NCBI GenBank assembly: GCA_036563875.1
Contig: DATCLO010000013.1
Span: 5,816-69,815 of the forward strand
Direction: 5' to 3'
DNA: 64,000 nucleotides
Source: ZC4RG29 sp036563875
GTDB lineage: Bacteria; Bacteroidota; Bacteroidia; Cytophagales; Cyclobacteriaceae
The notes under the pieces are model-generated. The model was given only the letters and a program-made list of their open reading frames with translations. It had not been told where the DNA came from and ran no database searches. How positions within the stretch are numbered: the stretch's first letter is position 1; each line of letters opens with the position of its first letter. A program made the translations under genes and the position numbers. Positions 16,095 to 25,254 of the stretch are shown in pieces.

Positions 16095-17966
16095 ATGTAT
16101 CGCAAATCGCTATCACTTCTTTTAATCATCCTGTCTGCAACTGTGTACGCGCAGGATAATATTATTCCCGCGCCGGTCAGTGTGCAAAAGACCAGCGTGA
16201 GGTTTGTGTTGGATGGAAGCACAGGTATTCATGTGCAGGCATCCGACGCGCGTGCACAGCAAATAGCGCAACAGTTTGCTTCCATTTTGAAAGAGCGCGG
16301 ATACGACGTGAATGTGGTAACGGGACAGCCTTCTGGTAAGGCGATCACCCTTTCATTGAATGCGACGCCCGATGCTGAGTTGGGTGATGAAGGCTATACA
16401 CTTAGCGTGGATCAAGATCACGTGGTGCTTGCTGCTAATCGTCCGGCGGGACTATTCAATGCGATACAGACGTTACGTCAACTACTTCCTGCAGGAAAGG
16501 GTAATGGTATTGCGGAGATACCCGGTGTTGTGATACGCGACTACCCACGATTCAAATGGCGCGGTCTTATGCTGGACGTGAGTCGACACTTTTTTACTAA
16601 GGAAGAAGTGAAGAAGTTTATCGACGTGATGGCGCAGTATAAGTTCAACATGTTCCATTGGCACCTCACCGATGATAACGGATGGAGAATTGAAATCAAA
16701 TCGCTGCCCAAGCTTACCGAGGTAGGTGCGTGGCGCGTGGAACGTCACGGCCCATTTGGAGATCGTCCTGATCCGAAGCCGGGAGAACCCACACCTTACG
16801 GAGGCTTCTATACCCAGGATGACATTCGCGAAGTCATTAAGTACGCTGCCGAGCGCAACATCACCATTGTGCCCGAGATCGATGTGCCGGGACATAGCAT
16901 GGCCGCCCTGGCCGCTTATCCGGAATTGTCTACCCGCAAGGAACCTAAGTTCGTCAACCCAGGAACCCACTTCGCGGAATGGTACGGTGCCGGGAAGTTC
17001 CGGATGCTGGTTGAGAACACGTTGAATCCTGCCGACGAAAAGGTGTACGACTTCCTGGAAAAAGTATTTTCCGAGGTCGCCTCACTGTTCCCCGGACCAT
17101 TTATTCATGTCGGTGGCGATGAAGCGTATCACGGTTTTTGGGAAGAAGATCCGGGCTGCCAGGCTTTGATGAAAAAGCACAAACTGAAAGACGGTCATGA
17201 ACTCCAGTCGTACTTCATGAAGCGCGTTGCGAAGATTATACAGAAGCAGGGCAAGAAGATGATCGGCTGGGACGAGATTCTGGAAGGAGGATTGCCTAAG
17301 GGTACTGCTGTCATGAGCTGGCGCGGCATGGAAGGCGGCATAGCTGCAGCAAAGCTCGGACACGAAGTTGTGATGTCGCCTACAACCTACGCGTACATCG
17401 ACTACACACAGGGCGATCACTCACTCGAAATACCCATCTATGCTGACCTTAGTTTGAAAAAGGCATACGAGTTCGAACCACTTCCCGAAGGCATCGATCC
17501 GAAATTTATTCTTGGTGGCCAGGCAAACCTGTGGACGGAACATATTCCTACTTTACGCCATGCATTTTACATGGCCTACCCCAGGGCGTTTGCCACCGCT
17601 GAATCGGTCTGGAGTCCGGCATCAAAAAAGAACTGGGACAACTTTGTGACACGCGTCCTGCATCACTTTGACCGCTTTGAGGCTGAGTCGCTCAACATCT
17701 CCAGGGCGGTATATGATCCAATTGTGCGGACGAAGATGGAGAATGGGAAGCTTGAGGTGACGCTTTCCTGCGACCTACCGGGTACCGACACTCATTACAC
17801 ACTGGATCGTACATTCCCTGACGCGTTCACGCCAAAATACACTGGCCCCATCACGATACCGGATGCACCTGTTACACTGAAGGTAGTGTCGGTACGCGAT
17901 GGGAAGGTGGTAGGAAGAATGATATCCCTGACGCGCGAGGAGCTGGCAAAGCGCGCGGGAAGGTAG
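16095..17966 (+). CDS. Secreted beta-N-acetylhexosaminidase, GH20
   Basis: A signal peptide (MYRKSLSLLLIILSATVYA) precedes an N-terminal GH20b domain (NIIPAPVSV to about residue 145). The GH20 barrel starts at YPRFKWRGLMLDVSRHFF. Other barrel motifs are FNMFHWHLTDDNGWRIEIK, VPEIDVPGHSMAALAAYPEL and HVGGDEAYHGFW. The Asp342-Glu343 pair is the catalytic dyad of substrate-assisted hydrolysis. A C-terminal beta domain (about 540-623) resembles the chitobiase C-terminal fold. The length, 623, is normal. It removes terminal N-acetylglucosamine or galactosamine from glycans in the periplasm or outside. A polysaccharide deacetylase gene converges with it 3 nt away. Confidence 0.94.
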   Translation: MYRKSLSLLLIILSATVYAQDNIIPAPVSVQKTSVRFVLDGSTGIHVQASDARAQQIAQQFASILKERGYDVNVVTGQPSGKAITLSLNATPDAELGDEGYTLSVDQDHVVLAANRPAGLFNAIQTLRQLLPAGKGNGIAEIPGVVIRDYPRFKWRGLMLDVSRHFFTKEEVKKFIDVMAQYKFNMFHWHLTDDNGWRIEIKSLPKLTEVGAWRVERHGPFGDRPDPKPGEPTPYGGFYTQDDIREVIKYAAERNITIVPEIDVPGHSMAALAAYPELSTRKEPKFVNPGTHFAEWYGAGKFRMLVENTLNPADEKVYDFLEKVFSEVASLFPGPFIHVGGDEAYHGFWEEDPGCQALMKKHKLKDGHELQSYFMKRVAKIIQKQGKKMIGWDEILEGGLPKGTAVMSWRGMEGGIAAAKLGHEVVMSPTTYAYIDYTQGDHSLEIPIYADLSLKKAYEFEPLPEGIDPKFILGGQANLWTEHIPTLRHAFYMAYPRAFATAESVWSPASKKNWDNFVTRVLHHFDRFEAESLNISRAVYDPIVRTKMENGKLEVTLSCDLPGTDTHYTLDRTFPDAFTPKYTGPITIPDAPVTLKVVSVRDGKVVGRMISLTREELAKRAGR

Positions 17967-17969
17967 GCG

Positions 17970-19277
17970 TTATCTGGCTTCGCGAATTGTTACGGGACCT
18001 GCGTTAGGAATGGCGTGATACTGCACGTAGGTACCCCTGGCATCTTTGTCAGGAACCAGTTGCAGAACCTGTGTTCCCTGTACCAACGTTACTCTGCGCC
18101 AGTCATCATCGATGTAGGTTCTCAGCGTTAAGGGCAGACTGTACATTTCGGGATCCAGCGTGTGCGTCAGTTCAATCATGATAGCGTCGTCACTCATACG
18201 TGTTTGGACTTTGCCGTTCATGCGTTCACGCATGTAGCGCGTCACGTTGCCGAAGGTGTCAACCCACAATCTGTCTTCGTGATCCTTGATGTACGAGAAG
18301 TATTCGTCCAATTCTTCGTGCGGTTTTGCTTCCCATCCAACACCATCTACGCCGTGGAAGACGAGCACGAGCCAAACGTTGTTGTTCTGCACAACGGTGT
18401 CGATCCAGGACTTCATCAGGGTCATGGGCGTGTCGGCCAGCGCACCGCGCTGCCATTGGACGTACGGCTTATCAGATGTCCCAGGATCCATGTCGTTCCA
18501 TCGGTTCAGCTCTTCGAGGAATGGTTCCGGCATTCTGTTTCGCAGTGCGGGATGAATCTTCAGCGCATACTCCATCACCCGTTCGTTTTCCGTGCCATAG
18601 GGACACTCCGCCGAGAAGGCGTGATAGGAGCCCAGGTGGCGAAGCAGTTCTTCCTTCCCTTTTTCGATCTCGTAAAGCAGGTTGGCTTCGTCAAGCACCG
18701 CCAGGCGGGGATGAGTCACGGTATGGTTGCCAAACTCGTGGCCTTGTCTGGCGAACTCGAAAATTTCGGCCCAGGTAATGCCTCCTTCCGGTGAGGGGCG
18801 CGGCGCCGCGCTCACCGCCTTGACCCTGGCTGCGGCGAAGCCCTTGTCAACAAGCGCGTAGGCATCCTGCTTTTTGCCCTGCTCAAAGAGGGTACCTACC
18901 TCGGTGTGCAAATCAACAGCGTCAGGTATTCCGAGATAGGCCAGGGCAGAGGCGCGCTCAAAGAAGTTCGCGTCGTTGGTGGGCATCACTGCGGATTCAG
19001 CGACCAATTCCTGCAGCGGCCGACCTACAAACTGACCGCGGTATTCGGAGCCGGGGATGTTCCCGGTAATGATGAAAAAGGTCCCCTTGAAGCCAAGTCG
19101 GTTGAGGATCGGGATGGCCTGGCGGAACTGGTTGATCGACCCGTCATCGAAGGTGATTGACACCGCGCCCTTTTTCGCTCCTTGCCACGTGGTGATCTCC
19201 GTCGTCCCAATGATTCCCGGCTTTTGGGAGCAGCCGGCAAGCCAAAACAGGACAACAAGGGCCAGTAATGCCTTCAT
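17970..19277 (-). CDS. Lipoprotein polysaccharide deacetylase
   Basis: I chose ATG 19277 because it yields MKALLALVVLFWLAGCSQ, a textbook lipoprotein signal; the longer frame has a non-canonical start. The 435-residue protein has the NodB catalytic motifs SITFDDGS and GHEFGNHTVTHPRL (metal-binding Asp plus H-x3-H), and WLVLVFHGVDG for the C-terminal histidine motif. A large insert between motifs 1 and 2 (about residues 90-165) and a C-terminal beta domain are unusual for short NodB enzymes. It likely removes acetyl groups from an amino-sugar polymer, fitting the neighbouring hexosaminidase, although deacetylase activity is inferred from family only. Confidence 0.88.
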   Translation of the reverse strand: MKALLALVVLFWLAGCSQKPGIIGTTEITTWQGAKKGAVSITFDDGSINQFRQAIPILNRLGFKGTFFIITGNIPGSEYRGQFVGRPLQELVAESAVMPTNDANFFERASALAYLGIPDAVDLHTEVGTLFEQGKKQDAYALVDKGFAAARVKAVSAAPRPSPEGGITWAEIFEFARQGHEFGNHTVTHPRLAVLDEANLLYEIEKGKEELLRHLGSYHAFSAECPYGTENERVMEYALKIHPALRNRMPEPFLEELNRWNDMDPGTSDKPYVQWQRGALADTPMTLMKSWIDTVVQNNNVWLVLVFHGVDGVGWEAKPHEELDEYFSYIKDHEDRLWVDTFGNVTRYMRERMNGKVQTRMSDDAIMIELTHTLDPEMYSLPLTLRTYIDDDWRRVTLVQGTQVLQLVPDKDARGTYVQYHAIPNAGPVTIREAR

Positions 19278-19391
19278 GGGTGAGATTTGGGTGGTGAGAG
19301 GCCCTTTTGTAGAAGAGAAAGTTACAATAAAGTTTGAGTTAGATGTAAACAGACTCGAAGTAAGCAGTAAGAAGGTTACGAGCAAGGTGTA

Positions 19392-19838
19392 TCAGTGGCG
19401 AATTCCGATGTGGTAGTGGACGATGAGTTGTGCCCCGAAGTAGTTTGATACAAACACGCCGAGTGTGGCAATGCCCATCGTGATGAGAAAGCCAGTGGCG
19501 GATGTCGTCTCGGGACGCTTGAGCGCCAATGCAAACAGGATGAGGAATGTGAAGAACCAAAGCGCGTTGAGGGCAGCGTGCGTGATGCCCGTCTTCCATG
19601 CCCCCGACTTCGAATCAATCTCGAGGAGGTCGATGAGTCCGTAGGCAATGGCCAGGACACTCACGGCGAGGGCCGCGCCGTGAGCGTAAAGACCTGCATC
19701 AGACAAGGCAGGATTCCCGAGGCGATTCGCAAGCCAGTACATGGCCAGTCCGAAAGGGTAAAGCGCTACCGGAAAGTGCACCAGCATCGGATGGAACCGG
19801 TGGTGTCCGAGCCTTCCACGAAGGAGGTCAACCTTCAT
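19392..19838 (-). CDS. DUF2231 inner-membrane protein
   Basis: The 148-residue protein starts MKVDLLRGRLGHHRFHPMLVHFPVALYPFGL; the HP(M/L)LVHFP block followed by four membrane segments is the signature of DUF2231. A histidine near the C-terminus (IVHYHIGIRH) and the paired N-terminal histidines hint at haem or metal binding, as proposed for this family, but that is unproven. It is preceded by another small membrane protein with a 1-nt gap, so the two form a translationally close pair. Confidence 0.85.
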   Translation of the reverse strand: MKVDLLRGRLGHHRFHPMLVHFPVALYPFGLAMYWLANRLGNPALSDAGLYAHGAALAVSVLAIAYGLIDLLEIDSKSGAWKTGITHAALNALWFFTFLILFALALKRPETTSATGFLITMGIATLGVFVSNYFGAQLIVHYHIGIRH

Positions 19839-19839
19839 G

Positions 19840-20193
19840 TCAGAGCACCGTGAAGAGGAGGATGAGGAAGGCCACTAGGGCAGCCCCGGCGTGTACTACG
19901 GCGAGTGCCTTGGGTACGGGTTTCTTCTGGAGGTCCTGGGTTACCAGGACAAACCCGCCCAGGGCTGCGATGACGAAGAGGGCCAAGCTGGAGACCGGGA
20001 CGGCGCCCGCCTCATTCATGTAGCGGACGATCAGGAGAACCAGGGCAACGGCGGCAACTCCACCGTGAATGAATACGAACGCGCGTGAGGGTGTCTTGCC
20101 CTGAAGAATGGGGAGGATGAGGGTCAGACCGAACACTGCGGCTACGGCAAAGAGTACGATGATGGTGATCATAGGCTGTAAGGTTTTGCCCAT
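19840..20193 (-). CDS. Small four-helix membrane protein, unknown function
   Basis: This 117-residue protein (from ATG 20193; ATG 20172 is also possible) is almost entirely hydrophobic: four predicted membrane helices, with KTPSRAFVFIHGGVAAVALVLL in the middle and KKPVPKALAVVHAGAALVAFLILL at the end. The two halves resemble each other (IHGG and VHAGA), suggesting an internal duplication with one histidine per half. Its stop sits 1 nt from the start of the DUF2231 gene, so the proteins may act together, perhaps in a haem-containing membrane complex (speculative). Confidence 0.65.
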   Translation of the reverse strand: MGKTLQPMITIIVLFAVAAVFGLTLILPILQGKTPSRAFVFIHGGVAAVALVLLIVRYMNEAGAVPVSSLALFVIAALGGFVLVTQDLQKKPVPKALAVVHAGAALVAFLILLFTVL

Positions 20194-20458
20194 TAGATGA
20201 TTCTGAAAAGAAAGGGATACATGAACAGGAGGTAGGTCGAAATGTTTACTCAAGTTAATATTTATGTAAATCACTATAAAACTTTGTCCTACAGTACTTA
20301 ATTGATTTTTACTTAAATCACAATATCAACTGATGTGCGATGTATGGAAAGAGGTACAACACGTCAACTTTCTGGCTAGTTGCGCCCGCCGTCGATGGAA
20401 GCAAAATCGTTTGCATGGTGGCGGGCATTTGGTCGAAATCGATATCTTTAAAGCTTTG

Positions 20459-20476
20459 CCCGGCGTTTGAGCCGGG
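20459..20476 (+). promoter_or_regulatory. Hairpin in the leader of the GntP gene
   Basis: CCCGGC-N6-GCCGGG is a perfect 6-bp stem 33 nt before the start codon at 20510. It has no T-tract, so it is not a terminator. It may be a leader structure. Confidence 0.35.
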
Positions 20477-20509
20477 AAATGGAACCCTTACCAACCCTTA
20501 ACCTGTGTC

Positions 20510-21841
20510 ATGTATACACTACTGATCGTCATTGTTTCGCTGGCCCTCATCCTGGTGGCCATCATGAAATTTGACATCCACCCGTTCCTCGCCCTGTTCG
20601 TGGGCGCGCTGATCTACGGGCTGTTGGCGGGGATGGACGGGCCTGAGATCATAAGATCGGTCAACGAGGGGTTTGGAAACGTGCTGGGAAGGATTGGTAT
20701 CCTCATTCTTCTGGGGGTTATGATCGGAACGTTCCTGGAGAAAACCGGGGGGGCGATGGTCATTGCCCAGCGTGTCTTACGACTCATCGGGGAGAAGGCG
20801 GTGATGCTGGCCATGATGATCACCGGCTTTATCCTGTCAATACCGGTGTTTGGGGACAGCGCCTTCATCATTATGAACCCTATCAACAGGTCGCTTTCCT
20901 TCAAAGCCAAGGTTCCCTTTGCGGCGACAACCGTGGCTTTGACGCTCGGCTTGTCGTCCAGCCACTCCCTGGTTCCCCCGACGCCGGGTCCGATAGCAGC
21001 CGCGGGAATCCTGGGAGCCGATCTGGGCCAAGTGATTTTCTGGGGGGTCATCATAGGATCCATTGCGCTAGTCCCTTGCTTCTTCTTTGTCCGCTATTAT
21101 GTGTCACGCATTCCCTTGGTGCCAGTCTTCACCGAGTCGGAAAATATCGAGCGGATGACGCGATACCCTTCACTCGGAAAATCTGCGTTGCCCATTATCA
21201 TTCCGATACTCCTCATCGTTCTGGGATCCGTTGCTGCTTACCCCTCGAAGCCTTTTGGGGAGGGCGCTGCCACATCGCTGTTTCTGTTCATTGGCAATCC
21301 CATGATCGCTTTGCTAATAGGGCTTTTTCTTTCGTTCCTGCTCCCGGAAAAGTTTGATCGTAAATTTCTGTCGTCAACGGGCTGGATTGGACAGTCAGTG
21401 GTTACGGCAGCCCCCATAATCCTCATTACAGGGGCAGGTGGCGTCTTCGGCGCGATGCTACAGAATTCGGGACTGGGAGACCTCGTAAGCCGTAACCTTA
21501 CGGGCGCAGAGTGGGGGATATTCCTTCCTTTCATTATGGCTTTTGCCCTGAAGACCGCCCAGGGGTCGTCGACCGTTGCGATAATTACCACAGCGTCGGT
21601 GATGCTACCCCTTCTCGGATCGCTGGGCCTCGATACCGAGATGATGAAGGTATTTGCCGTCCTTGCCATCGGCGCTGGCGCCATCGCGATATCGCATGCG
21701 AATGACAGCTTCTTCTGGGTGATGACCCAAATGACGGGGATGACGATCAAGCAAGGGAACAAGGCACATAGCGCTGGTACGTTCATTCTCTCTATGTCGG
21801 CGATCCTTGTGATCTACATCCTGACGCTCATCTTTGCGTAG
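20510..21841 (+). CDS. GntP family permease (gluconate/sugar-acid:H+ symporter)
   Basis: The 443-residue integral membrane protein has about 12-14 hydrophobic segments. Family blocks include FDIHPFLALFVGALIYGLLAG, NEGFGNVLGRIGILILLGVMIGTFLE, IPVFGDSAFIIMNP, SHSLVPPTPGPIAAAG and AFALKTAQGSSTVAIITTASV. GntP proteins import gluconate and related aldonates such as D-glycerate or idonate. An SDR dehydrogenase resembling gluconate 5-dehydrogenase lies 1.5 kb downstream on the other strand, supporting a sugar-acid role. The start codon at 20510 is the only ATG fitting the first helix. An Nramp-like gene follows after 17 nt. Confidence 0.93.
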   Translation: MYTLLIVIVSLALILVAIMKFDIHPFLALFVGALIYGLLAGMDGPEIIRSVNEGFGNVLGRIGILILLGVMIGTFLEKTGGAMVIAQRVLRLIGEKAVMLAMMITGFILSIPVFGDSAFIIMNPINRSLSFKAKVPFAATTVALTLGLSSSHSLVPPTPGPIAAAGILGADLGQVIFWGVIIGSIALVPCFFFVRYYVSRIPLVPVFTESENIERMTRYPSLGKSALPIIIPILLIVLGSVAAYPSKPFGEGAATSLFLFIGNPMIALLIGLFLSFLLPEKFDRKFLSSTGWIGQSVVTAAPIILITGAGGVFGAMLQNSGLGDLVSRNLTGAEWGIFLPFIMAFALKTAQGSSTVAIITTASVMLPLLGSLGLDTEMMKVFAVLAIGAGAIAISHANDSFFWVMTQMTGMTIKQGNKAHSAGTFILSMSAILVIYILTLIFA

Positions 21842-21858
21842 CTGCTCATCCGGGTCGC

Positions 21859-23199
21859 ATGGACAACTATTCGATATCGGCAGCGACCATCCGCGAAGCG
21901 CCCGTCACGGCTTCCCAGCGTCTGCGATTCCTCGGCCCGGGATTTATCCTTTCTGCATCCATTGTCGGCTCCGGAGAGCTCATTGCCACGACCACGCTGG
22001 GAGCACAAGCGGGTTTCGTTGCATTCTGGGTGATAATCGTCAGTTGCCTCGTTAAGGTCGCCGTGCAGCTGGAGTTCGGTCGACATACCATCCTTACCGG
22101 CGCAACAGCGATGCAGATGTTTGACGGCGTACCGGGACCAAGGATAGGCAAGGGGCGCTGGAGTGTATGGCTTGTGTTCCTGATGATGCTCCTGAAGGTC
22201 GTGCAACTCGGTGGCATGCTTGGAAGTGCGGCCATCGTAGTGCATATGCTGTTTGGTATTCTGCCGGTGTGGTTCTGGGTGGCGTTTCTGGCGGTGACAA
22301 TTTCACTCCTCATTTATCGCGGATATTACCGCATTGTTGAAAAGACGTCGTTGTGGATGATTGGGATGTTTACGGCCATGACACTCATCTCAGTCATTGC
22401 GCTCACCTTCACTCCGTATGGGTACACATTGGAGGAGGTCATGTCGGGCCTCACATTCAGACTCCCTCCCGACGTTGTGGCCATCGCCATTGGCGCGTTT
22501 GGCATCACGGGTGTGGGGAGCGACGAAATTCTCGCATACAATTATTGGTGTATCGAAAAAGGATATGCCGCATATGCTGGTCCCCGGGAAGACACAGAAG
22601 CATGGCGCCGGCGTGCAGCTGGATGGATCCGCGTAATGCACCTCGATGCGTTCCTCGCGATGATCATATACACCGTAGTAACCGCGGCCTTTTACCTGCT
22701 CGGCGCGTCGGTATTGCACGATCACGGCGCGATCCCGTCCGGTAATCAACTCATAGCAACGGTGTCGCTCATCTACACGGAAACGTTGGGTTCAGGTGTT
22801 CGCAATGCTTATCTGATCGGAGCATTTTTCGTACTCTTTTCAAGTGTCTTTGCCTCGCTTGCGGCATGGACGCGTCTGTATGGCGACATCTTTGGTCAAC
22901 TAGGCTGGATCGACTTTCGCGACCGACGACAGCGCGCGAAAGTGGTTCGAATCCTGGCCTGGGTATTGCCGCTTGTGTGGGCCTCTGTCTATCTCTTTAT
23001 TGAATTGCCCGTTTTTATGATCCTGTTTGGCGGCGCCGTTGGCTCCGTCCTTCTGTTGCTTCTTTTGTATGCAGTCATTAACACCCGCTACTCCACGCTG
23101 CGTACGGAAAAGACCACCGTCCCATACAACATCGTCTTCTGGATCAGTGCAGTCGCCATATTGGGTGTGGCGGTGTATGGGATCAGTGCGCTGGTTTAA
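21859..23199 (+). CDS. Nramp-related transporter lacking the canonical metal-binding motifs
   Basis: This 446-residue protein has about 11 membrane helices and the overall Nramp plan, with a short cytosolic N-terminus and GPGFILSASIVGSGELIATTTLGAQAGF as helix 1. Canonical Nramp metal carriers have DPGN in helix 1 and a MPH motif in helix 6. Here these read VGSGE and GAFGITGVGSDEI, so the Asp, Asn and Met ligands are missing. The substrate is therefore probably not Mn2+ or Fe2+. The loop with WRRRAAGWIRVMHLDAF suggests a conserved variant clade rather than decay. It is 17 nt behind the GntP permease and likely co-transcribed. Confidence 0.8.
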   Translation: MDNYSISAATIREAPVTASQRLRFLGPGFILSASIVGSGELIATTTLGAQAGFVAFWVIIVSCLVKVAVQLEFGRHTILTGATAMQMFDGVPGPRIGKGRWSVWLVFLMMLLKVVQLGGMLGSAAIVVHMLFGILPVWFWVAFLAVTISLLIYRGYYRIVEKTSLWMIGMFTAMTLISVIALTFTPYGYTLEEVMSGLTFRLPPDVVAIAIGAFGITGVGSDEILAYNYWCIEKGYAAYAGPREDTEAWRRRAAGWIRVMHLDAFLAMIIYTVVTAAFYLLGASVLHDHGAIPSGNQLIATVSLIYTETLGSGVRNAYLIGAFFVLFSSVFASLAAWTRLYGDIFGQLGWIDFRDRRQRAKVVRILAWVLPLVWASVYLFIELPVFMILFGGAVGSVLLLLLLYAVINTRYSTLRTEKTTVPYNIVFWISAVAILGVAVYGISALV

Positions 23200-23235
23200 G
23201 TAACGATTGTAACCCGCTATGTCCAGCCCGCGCCC

Positions 23236-23262
23236 GTTAGTCCCCTGAAGGGGTCCTGCGCG
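23236..23262. repeat. Short palindromic repeat, CCCC-TGAA-GGGG type
   Basis: CCCC (23242-23245) and GGGG (23250-23253) flank TGAA between GC-rich sides. A related element with CCCC-TGGA-GGGG lies at 29170-29181. The two look like members of a small REP-like class located 3' of genes. Confidence 0.45.
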
Positions 23263-23320
23263 TTATCCCATCTGAATGACGGATTTGACAATTGTGTGCC
23301 GTTTACTTGCCCACTGCCCA

Positions 23321-24094
23321 CTACTTGGCCGTCCAACCGCCGTCGACAGTAACCATCGACCCAATCATATAACTCGCCGCGGGACTCGCCAAAAAGATTG
23401 CTGCTCCCTGTATTTCGCGGAGTTCGCCCCAACGGCCAAGCGCCGTCGCCCCAACGACGAAGTTTTTTGCCTCCTCCGTGTCGGCGATGGGGATGTTCAT
23501 TTCTGTGAGGAAGGGTCCGGGACAAATGGCGTTAACGTTAATGTTATAAGGAGCCAATTCCAGGCCAAGGGCTCGCGTCATTTGCACGACTGCACCTTTG
23601 CTGGATGTATATGGCGTTCTGTTTGACAGACCGACAAGACCCAGCGTGCTGGCCATGTTGATGATCTTACCCTGGCGATTCTTTTTCATGTGCGGAACCA
23701 CTGCGCGACAGCACAGCCACGTACCGTTGACATTCACGTTCATTACTTTGTTGAAGTCGTCTGGACTCACTTCATCAATCGGACCCCTGATGTTGATACC
23801 GGCGCTGTTGATGAGGATATCGACCTTGCCGAAGGTTTCAATAGCAGCTTTTACCATGGCCTCAGCATCACGCTCGATAGTAATATCTGCCGCGAAAGAG
23901 TCGGCGCGAATTCCGTATTCGGATCGCAACCGCTGAGCGGCGACCTTGCCGTCTTCCGCTGTACGATTTACAAGCATAACATCAGCGCCAGCCGATGCCA
24001 AGCCCTCGGCCATCGCCAGTCCAAGTCCCTTCGATCCGCCAGTGATAATCGCGGATTTGCCGGTGAGGTCGAATTGTTTAATTCCAGGAAGCAC
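23321..24094 (-). CDS. SDR family oxidoreductase (gluconate 5-dehydrogenase-like)
   Basis: The 257-residue cytosolic enzyme opens with GTG at 24094. It has the classical SDR set: IITGGSKGLGLAMAEGLA (NAD(P) binding), INSAG, the catalytic Ser in NMASTLG, the YTSSK dyad and CPGPFLTEMN. The FDLTGKSAIITGGSKGLG opening and LGLELAPYNINVNAICPG are typical of 5-keto-gluconate/gluconate 5-dehydrogenases and 2-deoxygluconate 3-dehydrogenases. Together with the neighbouring GntP permease this suggests sugar-acid catabolism. It lies 64 nt after the TIM-barrel isomerase gene on the same strand, so may belong to that operon. Confidence 0.88.
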   Translation of the reverse strand: MLPGIKQFDLTGKSAIITGGSKGLGLAMAEGLASAGADVMLVNRTAEDGKVAAQRLRSEYGIRADSFAADITIERDAEAMVKAAIETFGKVDILINSAGINIRGPIDEVSPDDFNKVMNVNVNGTWLCCRAVVPHMKKNRQGKIINMASTLGLVGLSNRTPYTSSKGAVVQMTRALGLELAPYNINVNAICPGPFLTEMNIPIADTEEAKNFVVGATALGRWGELREIQGAAIFLASPAASYMIGSMVTVDGGWTAK

Positions 24095-24158
24095 AGAGAT
24101 TAGTGATTATTGATTAGAGATTTGTGATTTGGGAGTAAAATTGAAGTGTACGTTTGGA

Positions 24159-25235
24159 TTACAGTGAGTTCACGTAACGGAACGATTCCAGTATATTCTC
24201 TTCCTCGACAGCGAGGCGCTCCTCGGGGGAGAGCTGGGAGACTGTAGGAAGAGCCGTTTTGAATTTTTTCGTTTTCACCATTCTCAATGTGCTGGCCAGT
24301 TCCCTTCCGCTCACGCCTTCGAAGACATTCCAGTAAACATCCGTAAGGCACGGAATCTTCAATGGATCGCGGGTGATCATTTCGAGATTGAAGGTAATGG
24401 ACGGATTGTGTTTTCGGCAGGTTTCGAACATTGCTGGAAGATCAAGTAAACCTTGTCCAAGCGGAACTTCTGACAATAAGAACCCGTCGTCATATTCTGC
24501 CACTCCCATATCCTTCACGTGAGTTGAAAACGCGCGGGGCGCCAGCGTGTTCAATACATCCATTGGATCTTCGATCAGGGAAATGCTGTTACCGAAGTCG
24601 AGCGTAACGCCAAGCCATTCGCTCCCGATCATATCGAGGATCTCGATCAACTCTGTCGCACGCCAGTCCTTATGATTCTCCACCGCGAGCTTCACCTTGT
24701 GTTTTCGTACAACCGGTTCTGCCCGCCTGAGCGCTGCGATTGCGTTCTTTTTGAATTCGCTGAACTCTGCAGCGGTACGGAAATTCTCGTAGCGTCGTCC
24801 GCTCAGACATACCGTGCGAATAACCGTAGCACCCGCCGCTTTGGCGCTGGCTATGTCGTGATCGAAGGCTTCCACATCTGCATCAGTTGCCGGCAGCCAT
24901 ATCGATCCTTCCAGGTACATGCCCAGTTTTTCATTGACGCTGTTGAATCGCTTCACAAAGTCTTTGTCCCAACCCCTGATCATCACCTGGATGCCTTTAG
25001 CACCGTAGCTGTGACAATGCTGCAGCATGTCGACGGCATCTTTGAAGCCGGGATACTTTGTGCTCGGAACCTTTGAGTTCCAGCGACTCGCGTAGGAGTG
25101 AACAACAACACCCATGTCGTAGGTGCGTTGGCTTTTTCCAATATCTTTCATAGACAAGTGAATTGCTCCGGCTGCCGCGAGCTGAATAAATGCGCGCCTG
25201 CCGATTGGGTGATTGGGTATATCCTTTTCTTTCAT
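24159..25235 (-). CDS. Secreted sugar phosphate isomerase/epimerase-like TIM-barrel protein
   Basis: ATG 25235 gives MKEKDIPNHPIGRRAFIQLAAAGAIHL, a Tat-like signal with GRRAF, so the 358-residue protein should be exported. The barrel follows the xylose-isomerase-like (AP endonuclease 2) pattern: YGAKGIQVMIRG, AAGATVIRTVCLSG, VKLAVENHKDWRATELIE, SEWLGVTLDFGNSI, FSTHVKDM and ITFNLEMITRDPL. Acidic and His residues (E in VENH, D in DFGN, H in STHVKD, E in NLEM) would bind a divalent metal. Export argues against phosphorylated substrates; 3-keto sugar processing is possible. It is 19 nt behind the cytochrome-bearing gene. Confidence 0.87.
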   Translation of the reverse strand: MKEKDIPNHPIGRRAFIQLAAAGAIHLSMKDIGKSQRTYDMGVVVHSYASRWNSKVPSTKYPGFKDAVDMLQHCHSYGAKGIQVMIRGWDKDFVKRFNSVNEKLGMYLEGSIWLPATDADVEAFDHDIASAKAAGATVIRTVCLSGRRYENFRTAAEFSEFKKNAIAALRRAEPVVRKHKVKLAVENHKDWRATELIEILDMIGSEWLGVTLDFGNSISLIEDPMDVLNTLAPRAFSTHVKDMGVAEYDDGFLLSEVPLGQGLLDLPAMFETCRKHNPSITFNLEMITRDPLKIPCLTDVYWNVFEGVSGRELASTLRMVKTKKFKTALPTVSQLSPEERLAVEEENILESFRYVNSL

Positions 25236-25254
25236 GTGGCTGTGAGTCGTGGCT

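Noticed and set aside
23200..23320. Small open frame downstream of the Nramp-like gene
   Set aside because: The region is palindromic and low-complexity with no coding pattern.
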